Shown here: positions 26,301-33,922 of the stretch, in pieces
Layout: each line of letters begins with the position of its first letter
Position numbering within the stretch: position 1 is the stretch's first letter
NCBI GenBank assembly: GCA_018714945.1
Contig: DVMO01000057.1
Span: 1 to 42,598 of the forward strand
Origin: Fimisoma avicola
GTDB taxonomy: Bacteria; Bacillota; Clostridia; Peptostreptococcales; Anaerovoracaceae
Length of the DNA: 42,598 nucleotides
Direction: 5' to 3'
Position numbers and translations under genes: made by a program
The notes under the pieces: model-generated
Database searches by the model: none
Seen by the model: the letters and a program-made list of their open reading frames with translations, nothing else
What the model was told of the DNA's origin: nothing

Positions 26301-26329
26301 TTGACAAATCTGACTTTTTATAATACTAT
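26301..26329 (+). promoter_or_regulatory. Candidate promoter of the radical SAM gene
   Basis: TTGACA (26301-26306) and TACTAT (26324-26329) are 17 bases apart, about 47 bases before the ATG at 26376. It lies immediately next to the opposing queH promoter, so the two may interfere. Confidence 0.5.
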
Positions 26330-26332
26330 TAG

Positions 26333-26360
26333 ATTATACCACAAGACCTTGACATTTCAA
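26333..26360 (-). promoter_or_regulatory. Promoter of the queH-rpe operon
   Basis: Minus strand TTGAAA (26355-26360), 16-base spacer, perfect TATAAT (26333-26338) with an upstream TGG (extended -10). Transcription would begin about 50 bases before the queH ATG. Confidence 0.7.
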
Positions 26361-26375
26361 AGGATTAAAGCGTAT

Positions 26376-27317
26376 ATGAACAAAAAAAATAATATCTCCA
26401 TACCAGAACATTTCCAGGGCCGCCGCTTTTTTCCGGCCGATCTGTGGCTGAAAAAACATTTCGGCCAGAAGACCATAAAGCTGGCCATTGACGGCGGCTT
26501 TACCTGCCCCAACCGGGATGGCAGCAAGGGCACAGGCGGATGTACTTTCTGTTCAGATTCAGGTTCCGGCGAATTTGCATCTTCCATCGACGAACAGATC
26601 GCCCTCCTGTCTGAAAAATGGCCGAAAGCCAAATATCTGGGATATTTTCAGAATCACACTAATACTTACGGACCTGCGGCGCTGCTGCGGGAAAAATTTT
26701 ATTCTGTCCTTGACGATCCACGGATAGAGGGTCTCGTCATCGGCACACGCCCCGACTGTCTGCCGCCGGAAACCCTCAGGCTGCTTTCCGAGATAAACCG
26801 GGACCATTTCATGTGGATAGAACTGGGACTCCAGACAATACACCGCCAAACGGCACAGGAAATCAACAGGTGCTATGACCTTTCAGTGTTTGATAAAGCT
26901 GTCTCTGCCCTTTCCGATCTTGGCATAAAATATGTTGTCCATCTTATCCTGGGGCTGCCGGGAGAAACAGATGAAATGATGCTACAGTCTGTAAGATATG
27001 TATCCTCGCTGCCGGGCCTATTCGGCATAAAGCTCCACCTTTTAAACATAGTCAGGGGTTCGGCCATGGAAACAGCATATAAAGATTATATGCCATTTGA
27101 CTCCATAGATTCATATGTGGATACGGTAGTCCGCTGTCTTGAGATCATACCTGCTGACATAACGATACACAGGCTTACGGGAGATGCTCCCCGCTCCATC
27201 CTCATCAGCCCTCCCTGGAGTTTCAACAAGCGTACCATTTTGAACAGGATAAACGAACAGCTCAATCTCCGAGATACCTGGCAGGGGAAAAAGCTGTTAT
27301 GCATACTTGACCATTAG
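26376..27317 (+). CDS. Radical SAM protein, TIGR01212 (YhcC-like) family
   Basis: Predicted radical S-adenosylmethionine enzyme of unknown reaction. The Fe-S cluster cysteines are in the family's unusual long-spaced arrangement, FTCPNRDGSKGTGGCTFC (C44, C56, C59), followed by SGSGEFA, GYFQNHTNTY, IGTRPDC and ELGLQTIHRQTAQEINR. The frame opens at 26289, but ATG 26376 with AAAGGA upstream gives MNKKNNISIPEH and 313 residues, the normal family size, and leaves room for the promoter at 26301-26329. It is transcribed divergently from queH; both concern Fe-S or tRNA-like chemistry, but no shared role can be shown. Confidence 0.88.
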   Translation: MNKKNNISIPEHFQGRRFFPADLWLKKHFGQKTIKLAIDGGFTCPNRDGSKGTGGCTFCSDSGSGEFASSIDEQIALLSEKWPKAKYLGYFQNHTNTYGPAALLREKFYSVLDDPRIEGLVIGTRPDCLPPETLRLLSEINRDHFMWIELGLQTIHRQTAQEINRCYDLSVFDKAVSALSDLGIKYVVHLILGLPGETDEMMLQSVRYVSSLPGLFGIKLHLLNIVRGSAMETAYKDYMPFDSIDSYVDTVVRCLEIIPADITIHRLTGDAPRSILISPPWSFNKRTILNRINEQLNLRDTWQGKKLLCILDH

Positions 27318-27324
27318 ATGTAAA

Positions 27325-27357
27325 AAGGGGCTTCCGCTCAAGGCGGAAGCCCCTTAA
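27325..27357. terminator. Shared terminator of the radical SAM gene and the cohesin-like gene
   Basis: A 13-bp perfect GC-rich stem (27325-27337 with 27343-27355) and 5-base loop. The minus-strand side is followed by five T residues, so it best terminates the glucosaminidase/cohesin operon; the plus-strand side has only a short T-run. Confidence 0.88.
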
Positions 27358-27392
27358 ATATGCTCTTTTCTCCGGCGTTTTACTCAGGACGG

Positions 27393-28751
27393 CTAATTAT
27401 CTGCACCTGGATCAGTATCCGGCTCTTCTTTCTCATGACCGGTTTCTCCGTTATCATCTTCGCCCATCTGATCTGTGCCTGATCCATGCGAAGCGTCATC
27501 CAGGGTGTCTTGGTCTTGTGAGTACGGAATCTGCGGAGCTTTACGAGGTTTCTTTCTTCTCAGTATCTTTACCTGCAATACCATGACTGCCACAGCCAGA
27601 GCGGCAACCGTTGCACCCAGTCCTGCAAAGAGGATCTTGTCGGAGGCCGTCATTCCCTTTTCTCCACCGTCAGGCTTACCGGAATCCGATAAAAGGTTGG
27701 CATATTCCATGGCCTCATCTGCTGTCATCTCAACCCGTTCTGAAAAAGTATCGGTTTCTTCGTCATAGAAAAACCATCTTGAGTCTCCGGTTTCGGGATC
27801 TGTCAGCAATGCAAGAGTGTATTTGAGCGCATTATCTTTTATAACAGGTATCTCATGATCTCCATACTGAGCTATGGTCATGGTGAATCCTGTGGGGAAA
27901 TCATTTTCTGTAAAAGTGTCGTTTACGATATATTCCTTATCGCCAACTGTTGCCTTGATATCTTCAGCAGGATTTTGAGCGTCCCCGCCATTGGGATCCT
28001 CGGTATCGGTTCCTTCAGAAGATGAGCCGTCACCGCTTCTTATGATCGTGATCGTATATGTCTTTGTCGTCCCGTTTTCTGCAGTCACCGTTACCTTTCT
28101 TGTATTGGTCCCCACCGACAGATACATGGATCCTGAGACTGATATGGACGCTCCCGAATCGGCCGGTGTAGCGCTGATGGTGCAGACGGTGACATCATTA
28201 TCCACATTTACCGTATATGATGTCCTTGAGGCTGAAAATGACGGTGACAAAGTCCCTGCCGATACGCTGAGGGAAGCCAGATTGGCGTTGCCGGAAGCGG
28301 AGGATGAGGAAGGACTTCTTACAGATACCGTAGCGGAAGCACTATTAGCAGTTATCGCATTGAATGAAAGGTCTGCACCCTCTTCTGTTACGGCCGTAAC
28401 AGTACTGTTTCCGTTTTTCAACGGGGTAAAATAAAATGTCATAGATAATGTGCTGTGCCCTACCTCATCAATTTTTGTTGCCCGTATTTCGCCTGATGAA
28501 CCATAGGCAGATGTGCCAGAATCAGCCCCGGTGAATCTTAATGATGATGCATCATATTGTATCACAGCTGTGGCAGAACCAAATGTTGTTCCGGAATAAG
28601 TCAATGTGACAGCAACTTTATCATCAGTCTCATATGTACTCTTATTAGTGGTCAGAGACGCCTTTACTGTAGCTGCAAATGCGCATATGCTGCTGGATGC
28701 AATAACAACAATAATTATCGTCAGTATCAAAAATTTCTTTTGTATATTCAT
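27393..28751 (-). CDS. Membrane-anchored surface protein with cohesin-like and cadherin-like beta-sandwich domains
   Basis: A 452-residue secreted, C-terminally anchored protein. A signal peptide (1-26, cut after AFA) precedes a cohesin-like domain (about 28-145: NKSTYETDDKVAVTL, IQYDASSLRFTG, MTFYFTPLKNGNSTVTA). Next are a Ser linker, a cadherin-like beta-sandwich repeat (157-237, ending GTTKTYTITI), an acidic linker, a folded region (265-335), a membrane helix (371-395), a basic stop-transfer RRKKPRK and a long acidic cytoplasmic tail. The gene directly upstream in the same operon encodes a glucosaminidase ending in a dockerin, so this protein may be its receptor. The cohesin call rests on fold pattern only; a carbohydrate-binding or Ig-like beta-sandwich is the alternative. 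GAAGAG precedes ATG, and the gene ends before a strong terminator. Confidence 0.75.
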   Translation of the reverse strand: MNIQKKFLILTIIIVVIASSSICAFAATVKASLTTNKSTYETDDKVAVTLTYSGTTFGSATAVIQYDASSLRFTGADSGTSAYGSSGEIRATKIDEVGHSTLSMTFYFTPLKNGNSTVTAVTEEGADLSFNAITANSASATVSVRSPSSSSASGNANLASLSVSAGTLSPSFSASRTSYTVNVDNDVTVCTISATPADSGASISVSGSMYLSVGTNTRKVTVTAENGTTKTYTITIIRSGDGSSSEGTDTEDPNGGDAQNPAEDIKATVGDKEYIVNDTFTENDFPTGFTMTIAQYGDHEIPVIKDNALKYTLALLTDPETGDSRWFFYDEETDTFSERVEMTADEAMEYANLLSDSGKPDGGEKGMTASDKILFAGLGATVAALAVAVMVLQVKILRRKKPRKAPQIPYSQDQDTLDDASHGSGTDQMGEDDNGETGHEKEEPDTDPGADN

Positions 28752-28763
28752 AAGCTTTTCTCT

Positions 28764-30935
28764 TCAATTTGTAATAGTATAACTACCTACTATATGACGC
28801 TGCATATAAAGTGCATCTACAGATGTTACTTTTCCGTCTCCATTTATATCAGATCCGGAAAAATATGCCCCTGTAAGCTCATAGGTCCTTATGATGTATC
28901 TCTTAGTCATAAGCACATCCACCGACGAGCAGTTTCCATCACCGCTCACATCTCCCTTTATGACGATGGTGTGGCTCTTTGCCGCAGTGCTGCCGCTGTA
29001 GAGGACAGCTCTCATTCCTGTACCCACATTGCCGGAAGTCACTTCCCTGCCGTCAGAATCCAGAATCTTCATCGTATATCCGCTGGGCACGGTCACATTC
29101 GACTTAAATGTGCTGACAGATGTTTTAAGATCGACTCCCGCTATATTACTGCCTATTGTGTATTCCGAACTGGTAATATCCGCTCCGCCGGAAGAAGACT
29201 CCCTTGCGACCGTTATGGTATAAGTTTTCTTCACGCCGCTGGAAGCAGTCACGACTACATCAACCTCCGTAACATTTCCCGTCAGGTTCACCCTGCCTGT
29301 TCCGGAAACAGTCGCTCCCGAATCGTCGGCAGACGCATTGACTGTGATGTATGATGTATCGCTTGGCACCACAAGTTCATATTCAAATGTATACATGCTG
29401 AATGCCGGCGTCAGGCTGTATCCCGATACGCTCAGGCTGTCAAGGAAATAATTGTTATTTCCGCTTCCCGGAGCCGGACAGGCCGCAGTAGGCATGCCGC
29501 TGTAAACAGGAATGTAAAAAGTGATGGCGCTGTCCAGATCATATCCCTGTCTAAGGTTTGCCGCCTCCTGGGAAGCTCCGGCCACATTGGTCATATACTG
29601 ATGGGTAGCTACGCTCGACAGGCCGTTCATCACATTGAATTTTTTCAGATACAGTGTATCCTGATTATTATTTATATAGCTCGTTGCGTAGTATATCGCC
29701 CCGCCTACTATTGACTTTACCCTCGTATTCCAAGGCCGGTTGTACGATGTGCCTGAACTTGCGTAAATAAGGCCGTTTGTCACCGCATCTCTTCCGCCCG
29801 AAGCATATGCGCCGATATTGAAGAAATTGTAATATCCCTCATATCCGCTCACCTTGCCGGAAATGCTGTTGCCGCTGCCGTCCCGTCCCTGCTCCACCAG
29901 TATCATGGAAGCAAGGACATATGGATTGGCTCCCGACTGCTGGGCCGCATAGATCAGCACATCTGAATATGTGTCATATCCGGCTTCCGGGAATTTATCC
30001 GCCAGAAAAGTCCCTGCCACCAGCTGCTGAAGTCCGGACTTGGTCTGTGTCTGAGAGTCATAGGAATGAGCCATGAACTGGAAGATACCGCCTTCTGTAA
30101 GGAAATTCCTGGGATCCATGTAGTATTCCACTATGGACTTGGAGGCAGCCACCCAGCCGCCGCTGTCAAATTCTATATAATTCCCCGATGAATCGACGGC
30201 TCCCGGTTCACTGGATTTCCATGAGTCAGGTGAACTCTTATGTACGAGATTTGTCGATACGCTTGCTGTTTCTTTTGCTATCACATCACTCCAGCTCAGG
30301 CCTGTATCATGCGCCTTGAAAACCCATTCCGGATGTGAGGCATGAAGCTGTCTGAGATAATATTTGTAGCTTTCCGGAAAACCTTCAGCAGTCAGCGCAG
30401 CTTCAAAGTCCTCATCGTAAACATAATCTTTGTTTTCATCAAGTATAAGGTACTCTCCGCTCACATATCCTGCTTGTCCATTATAGCTTATCTTATACCA
30501 GTCTCCTTCTTTATCCGTGACTGTGACCACCGTCCCATTATCAAGGGTGTATAAAACGCTGTATGTAGTGCCGGGGCCGGATCTCACATTTAGGCCGATC
30601 GAGCTGTTTACAGTCGCGGTCGTCTGGGTAAATTCTTCCTCAGAGCTTATGGTCACATAATCTGCGCTTATATAGCCTGTCCGTCCGTTGTAATTGATTA
30701 TGTACCAGTTTCCGCTCTGTCCTGTTATGGTCACCGAAGATCCGTAAGAGATCCCTCCGATGATATCATAATCAGTACCCGGACCGGATCTGACATTTAC
30801 TCCGATGTCTATGTTTATCACGCCCACCGAAGCCGCCTGAGCCTTGTCAGCAGTCATCAGGGCCAATCCCCATATCAGGATCAATGCAGCTATTATAATG
30901 ATAATGGATGTGTTTCTATGTGTCCTGTCTGTCAA
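28764..30935 (-). CDS. Secreted SH3b/N-acetylglucosaminidase with cadherin-like domain and type I dockerin
   Basis: A 723-residue exported cell-wall enzyme. Signal peptide or anchor 9-35, then two SH3b domains (about 36-96 and 108-165, each with GxNVRSGPGT). The glucosaminidase-like domain spans about 185-480, with ASMILVEQG (likely catalytic E348) and YYNFFNIGAY. A cadherin-like beta-sandwich (497-577) and a small beta domain (590-658) follow. The C-terminus is a dockerin with two calcium-binding repeats, GDVSGDGNCSSVDVL (661-675) and SDINGDGKVTSVDAL (695-709). Predicted to cleave peptidoglycan glycan strands at the surface. The start is TTG with GGAGA eight bases upstream. tdk lies 25 bases upstream and the cohesin-like gene 12 bases downstream. 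The dockerin implies docking onto a cohesin, and the downstream product is the obvious candidate. Confidence 0.88.
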   Translation of the reverse strand: MTDRTHRNTSIIIIIAALILIWGLALMTADKAQAASVGVINIDIGVNVRSGPGTDYDIIGGISYGSSVTITGQSGNWYIINYNGRTGYISADYVTISSEEEFTQTTATVNSSIGLNVRSGPGTTYSVLYTLDNGTVVTVTDKEGDWYKISYNGQAGYVSGEYLILDENKDYVYDEDFEAALTAEGFPESYKYYLRQLHASHPEWVFKAHDTGLSWSDVIAKETASVSTNLVHKSSPDSWKSSEPGAVDSSGNYIEFDSGGWVAASKSIVEYYMDPRNFLTEGGIFQFMAHSYDSQTQTKSGLQQLVAGTFLADKFPEAGYDTYSDVLIYAAQQSGANPYVLASMILVEQGRDGSGNSISGKVSGYEGYYNFFNIGAYASGGRDAVTNGLIYASSGTSYNRPWNTRVKSIVGGAIYYATSYINNNQDTLYLKKFNVMNGLSSVATHQYMTNVAGASQEAANLRQGYDLDSAITFYIPVYSGMPTAACPAPGSGNNNYFLDSLSVSGYSLTPAFSMYTFEYELVVPSDTSYITVNASADDSGATVSGTGRVNLTGNVTEVDVVVTASSGVKKTYTITVARESSSGGADITSSEYTIGSNIAGVDLKTSVSTFKSNVTVPSGYTMKILDSDGREVTSGNVGTGMRAVLYSGSTAAKSHTIVIKGDVSGDGNCSSVDVLMTKRYIIRTYELTGAYFSGSDINGDGKVTSVDALYMQRHIVGSYTITN

Positions 30936-30960
30936 AGTTATCGTCTCCTGTCCGCTTTAC

Positions 30961-31545
30961 TTACTTATTCTCGCTGAACCGTCCATCATTGTAATGTTTT
31001 CTGCAAAGTGAAACGTACATATCATTGCCGCCTATCACCACCTGTTCGCCCTGCTTGACAACTTTTCCGTCTATCACCCTGGCCACCATGGTAGCTTTGC
31101 GCCCGCACCAGCATATGGTCTTGATCTCTTCTATCTTATCCGCATAAACAAGCATATAATATGACCCTTCAAACAACTCGTTGCGGAAATCATTTTTAAG
31201 GCCGTATGCCAGCACCGGAACATCGCAGCTGTCTACTATCTCCACCAGTTCCTGAACATGGTGTTTTTTTAAGAACTGGCATTCATCAATGAGAACACAG
31301 TCGATCTTTCGCTTCTCGTTTTCTCTTATATAAAGTTCCAATATGTTTGTATCATCATTTACCACTATGGCTTCTCTCTGTATTCCTATCCTTGATGTTA
31401 TGACGCCTATACCGTATCGGTCGTCTACGGAAGGTATGAGAGCCAGAACATGTTTGCCCCTTTCTTCATAGTTATATGCGACCTTGATAAGCTCGATGGA
31501 TTTGCCTGCGTTCATCGTGCTGTATCTGTAGTATAACTGCGCCAT
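30961..31545 (-). CDS. tdk: Thymidine kinase (type II)
   Basis: Salvage kinase converting thymidine to dTMP, 194 residues, cytoplasmic. P-loop STMNAGKS (9-16), the Walker B-like DECQFL (87-92, catalytic E88), the lasso region and zinc cysteines CWCGRK with the later CRKHY. AGGAGG is five bases before ATG, and a good promoter lies 35-63 bases upstream. It appears to be cotranscribed with the unrelated glucosaminidase gene 25 bases downstream, since no terminator separates them. Confidence 0.95.
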   Translation of the reverse strand: MAQLYYRYSTMNAGKSIELIKVAYNYEERGKHVLALIPSVDDRYGIGVITSRIGIQREAIVVNDDTNILELYIRENEKRKIDCVLIDECQFLKKHHVQELVEIVDSCDVPVLAYGLKNDFRNELFEGSYYMLVYADKIEEIKTICWCGRKATMVARVIDGKVVKQGEQVVIGGNDMYVSLCRKHYNDGRFSENK

Positions 31546-31579
31546 ATCGTCCTCCTGATAGCAAAATATATCTTTAAAT

Positions 31580-31608
31580 ATTTTACTCTAAAAAGCTAAG
31601 AAAATCAA
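31580..31608 (-). promoter_or_regulatory. Promoter of tdk and the surface-protein genes
   Basis: Minus strand TTGATT (31603-31608), 17-base spacer, TAAAAT (31580-31585); about 35 bases before the tdk ATG. Confidence 0.65.
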
Positions 31609-31668
31609 TGTCTTTAATAAGCCTTGACGCATTTTATGCCCTGCCCTGCCGCCATCGGCAAAAAACAG

Positions 31669-31697
31669 TTTAAAACATTGCGCTTTTGTTATATACT
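31669..31697 (+). promoter_or_regulatory. Promoter of the small membrane protein gene
   Basis: TTTAAA (31669-31674), 17-base spacer, TATACT (31692-31697); AAGGGAG and the ATG follow 24-41 bases later. Confidence 0.55.
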
Positions 31698-31737
31698 GTT
31701 CCTATATCGTAAACAAACATAAGGGAGCAACTTGCAT

Positions 31738-32073
31738 ATGGAAAGTCTGATAATACTGATCTTGAAATGTCTCTTACTCGGCATTATATGGGCAGCGCTG
31801 CTCATACCTGTGATCTTTAACCGCGGAGGATGGCTGAAATATCTGATAACAGTCCTTGTTATAGCCCTGCTGTGTTTTCTCCTCAGGAACTGGGCCGGCA
31901 TCATCAACAGGATGACCGTCATAGCACTCATAACCCTGGTGATATCATGGATAACATCCATGGCTGTTTTTGACAAGGAGGCAAAGATAAAATCAAAGGT
32001 CATTTCTTTTGCCTGCGTAATGTCAGCAGCCGCATATCTGATATCTACATGGGTATATTTTGATATCTTATGA
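31738..32073 (+). CDS. Small hydrophobic membrane protein, function unknown
   Basis: A protein of 111 residues that I do not recognise. It has about four hydrophobic helices: LIILILKCLLLGIIWAALL, LITVLVIALLCFLL, MTVIALITLVISWITSMAV and ISFACVMSAAAYLISTW. Short charged turns separate them (NRGGWLK, RNWAGIINR, DKEAKIKSK). AAGGGAG lies ten bases before the ATG at 31738 (a TTG six bases earlier is the alternative), with its own promoter upstream and hairpins downstream. These signals make it a real monocistronic gene rather than chance. No conserved motif suggests a substrate. It is divergent from tdk. Confidence 0.7.
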   Translation: MESLIILILKCLLLGIIWAALLIPVIFNRGGWLKYLITVLVIALLCFLLRNWAGIINRMTVIALITLVISWITSMAVFDKEAKIKSKVISFACVMSAAAYLISTWVYFDIL

Positions 32074-32150
32074 TACGGTCTTAAAGCCGTATCCATTGCC
32101 AGCGGCCCCGTATATGAGAAATATCCGGTACTTGCCATACCGGATATTTT
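32072..32150. terminator. Hairpin pair after the small membrane protein gene
   Basis: Two stems follow the stop codon. GATACGG/CCGTATC (32072-32078, 32087-32093) is small. The second is 12 bp, AAATATCCGGTA at 32119-32130 with TACCGGATATTT at 32138-32149, and ends in a T-run, so it is the likely terminator on the plus strand. Its near-symmetry could also serve minus-strand transcripts. Confidence 0.75.
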
Positions 32151-32240
32151 AAGTTCGGTCACAAAGCCAGGCGATGCTGCCTGTCATACCTCCGCATCCC
32201 CGTCAAACTGCCGTTGCAGCGATCTATACTTTTCTGTTTT

Positions 32241-32405
32241 TCAGCCTCTTACTTCGCACATTTTACAAGGATCGATGTTGACTTCCGGAAGCTGGATAAG
32301 CTCTGTACCGATTCCGTTCTTGTGAAGTTCCTCAAAAACTGTGCTGATGAGGATCGCTGTGTTTCCATCTTTGCATGAACTGCCGTTAATGCCGATTACT
32401 TTCGT
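32241..32405 (-). pseudogene. Truncated remnant of a flavodoxin-fold NAD(P)H-dependent FMN reductase
   Basis: Too short for a usual gene call. The minus strand encodes the N-terminal flavin-binding segment of the FMN-reductase family: KVIGINGSSCKDGNTAILI, then VFEELHKNGIGTELIQL, then PCKMCEVRG and a stop after 54 codons where the family needs about 180. The expected ATG is ACG (32403-32405), behind AAGGAAGG. A TTGACA promoter-like sequence lies upstream. Downstream to 32163 there is no convincing continuation in any frame. The rest of the 32150-32483 interval contains nothing else I can support. This is a decayed gene. Confidence 0.7.
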
Positions 32406-32424
32406 AGTGTTGATCCTTCCTTGT

Positions 32425-32452
32425 ATTTAATCGAATGTTTGTTCTATGTCAA
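32425..32452 (-). promoter_or_regulatory. Promoter-like sequence upstream of the reductase remnant
   Basis: Minus strand TTGACA (32447-32452), 16-base spacer, TTAAAT (32425-32430). It is so close to the ribosome-site-like AAGGAAGG that a leader would be nearly absent, so its activity is doubtful. Confidence 0.3.
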
Positions 32453-32483
32453 CGGCCGCCCTTATTGATCGGCCCTTGCACAT

Positions 32484-32525
32484 AAAAATAGCCCCTCGGA
32501 CATTCGTCAGCAAGGGACTATCTTT
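32484..32525 (-). terminator. Terminator of the tRNA array
   Basis: On the minus strand, ATAGTCCCT (32513-32521) pairs with AGGGGCTAT (32488-32496) with one G-U pair, followed by TTTTT. It lies nine bases after the last tRNA (Phe). Confidence 0.75.
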
Positions 32526-32533
32526 TTAAAAAA

Positions 32534-32609
32534 TGGTGCCCAGATCCGGAATCGAACCAGAGACACGGGGATTTTCAGTCCCCTGCTCTACCTACTGAGC
32601 TATCTGGGC
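32534..32609 (-). tRNA. tRNA-Phe (GAA)
   Basis: Acceptor GCCCAGA/TCTGGGC, discriminator A, encoded CCA. Anticodon loop CTGAAAA gives GAA. Last gene of the array. Confidence 0.97.
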
Positions 32610-32626
32610 ATACATTTTAAACAATA

Positions 32627-32703
32627 TGGTGGGCCTTCAGGGACTTGAACCCGGGACCTGCCGGTTATGAGCCGGATGCTCTGACCAACTGAGCTAAAGG
32701 CCC
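32627..32703 (-). tRNA. tRNA-Met (CAT), elongator or possibly tRNA-Ile2
   Basis: Acceptor GGGCCTT/AAGGCCC, encoded CCA. Anticodon loop CTCATAA gives CAT. The acceptor is fully paired, so it is not the initiator. A CAT anticodon modified to lysidine (Ile, AUA) cannot be excluded from sequence alone. Confidence 0.92.
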
Positions 32704-32714
32704 ACATCTTGATG

Positions 32715-32791
32715 TGGTCGGGGTGGCAGGATTTGAACCCGCGGCCCACTGGTCCCAAACCAGTTGCGCTACCAAACTGCGCTACACCCCG
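32715..32791 (-). tRNA. tRNA-Pro (TGG)
   Basis: Acceptor CGGGGTG/CACCCCG, encoded CCA. Anticodon loop TTTGGGA gives TGG. Confidence 0.97.
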
Positions 32792-32806
32792 AAAGTCATA
32801 TATAAT

Positions 32807-32882
32807 TGGCAGGGGCAGAAGGACTCGAACCCTCGACACGTGGTTTTGGAGACCACTGCTCTACCAACTGAGCTATACCCCT
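32807..32882 (-). tRNA. tRNA-Trp (CCA)
   Basis: Acceptor AGGGGTA/TGCCCCT, discriminator G, encoded CCA tail. Anticodon loop CTCCAAA gives CCA. Confidence 0.97.
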
Positions 32883-32894
32883 TCATATGGTATA

Positions 32895-32989
<95 letters not shown>

Positions 32990-33096
32990 AGGCTAAAACT
33001 AAACTCTTTATCTTATACTCTATTGATTCCGCGGCAACCGCCAGTCAGTTCTGACGCGTGAGGCGAAGCTGCGTCCCGACCCTCTCGTTTCCTATG

Positions 33097-33185
33097 TGGC
33101 GGAGAGGGTGGGATTCGAACCCACGGCCCCTTTCGGAGTCACTGGTTTTCAAGACCAGCTCCTTAAACCACTCGGACACCTCTCC
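33097..33185 (-). tRNA. tRNA-Ser (TGA)
   Basis: 89 bases with a long variable arm. Acceptor GGAGAGG/CCTCTCC, discriminator G, encoded CCA. Anticodon loop CTTGAAA gives TGA. Confidence 0.97.
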
Positions 33186-33220
33186 ATGTCCGATACTTGC
33201 ATGATCGCCGCGGTATGATA

Positions 33221-33296
33221 TGGTGACCCATCGGAGATTCGAACTCCGGACACCTTGATTAAAAGTCAAATGCTCTGCCGACTGAGCTAATGGGTC
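33221..33296 (-). tRNA. tRNA-Lys (TTT)
   Basis: Acceptor GACCCAT/ATGGGTC, encoded CCA. Anticodon loop CTTTTAA gives TTT. Confidence 0.97.
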
Positions 33297-33301
33297 ACGC
33301 T

Positions 33302-33376
33302 TGGCTGGGGTAGCAAGATTCGAACTTACGAATGCTGGGATCAAAACCCAGTGCCTTACCGCTTGGCGATACCCCA
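33302..33376 (-). tRNA. tRNA-Gln (TTG)
   Basis: Begins with the T typical of bacterial tRNA-Gln (TGGGGTA/TACCCCA), discriminator G, encoded CCA. Anticodon loop TTTTGAT gives TTG. Confidence 0.97.
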
Positions 33377-33382
33377 AAATAT

Positions 33383-33459
33383 TGGTGAGCCCACAGGGAT
33401 TCGAACCCCGGACACACGGCTTAGAAGGCCGTTGCTCTATCCAGCTGAGCTATGAGCCC
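33383..33459 (-). tRNA. tRNA-Arg (TCT)
   Basis: Encoded CCA. Anticodon loop CTTCTAA gives TCT. The acceptor GGGCTCA/TGGGCTC contains two G-U pairs. Confidence 0.95.
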
Positions 33460-33468
33460 ACAAAATAG

Positions 33469-33542
<74 letters not shown>

Positions 33543-33554
33543 ACGATTAAAAAT

Positions 33555-33629
33555 TGGAGCGGAAGACGAGATTCGAACTCGCGACCCTCGCCTTGGCAAG
33601 GCGATGCTCTACCCCTGAGCCACTTCCGC
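33555..33629 (-). tRNA. tRNA-Gly (GCC)
   Basis: Acceptor GCGGAAG/CTTCCGC, discriminator T, encoded CCA. Anticodon loop TTGCCAA gives GCC. Confidence 0.97.
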
Positions 33630-33652
33630 ATATCCTATTCATTTTTTAAAAT

Positions 33653-33737
33653 TGGTCGAGGGAGATGGATTCGAACCATCGAAAGCTCAGCTAACGGATT
33701 TACAGTCCGCCCCCTTTGGCCACTCGGGAATCCCTCG
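33653..33737 (-). tRNA. tRNA-Tyr (GTA)
   Basis: 85 bases with a long variable arm. Acceptor CGAGGGA/TCCCTCG, encoded CCA. Anticodon loop CTGTAAA gives GTA. Confidence 0.95.
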
Positions 33738-33744
33738 ACATTAT

Positions 33745-33819
33745 TGGAGCTGGTGGAGGGAATCGAACCCCCAACCTGCTGATTACAAATCAGCTGCTCT
33801 ACCGTTGAGCCACACCAGC
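33745..33819 (-). tRNA. tRNA-Thr (TGT)
   Basis: Acceptor GCTGGTG/CACCAGC, discriminator T, encoded CCA. Anticodon loop TTTGTAA gives TGT. Confidence 0.97.
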
Positions 33820-33839
33820 GAAGGAACTGTTAAAAAAGT

Positions 33840-33916
33840 TGGCGACCTGGAACGGGCTCGAACCGTCGACCTCCAGCGTGACAGGCTGGCATTCTAACCA
33901 ACTGAACTACCAGGCC
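33840..33916 (-). tRNA. tRNA-Asp (GTC)
   Basis: Acceptor GGCCTGG/CCAGGTC with one G-U pair, discriminator G, encoded CCA. Anticodon loop CTGTCAC gives GTC. Confidence 0.97.
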
Positions 33917-33922
33917 ATCTAA

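Noticed and set aside
31689..32162. Minus-strand frame of 157 codons opposite the small membrane protein
   Set aside because: The plus strand has promoter, ribosome site and terminator and a clear membrane-helix pattern; the minus frame has none of these.
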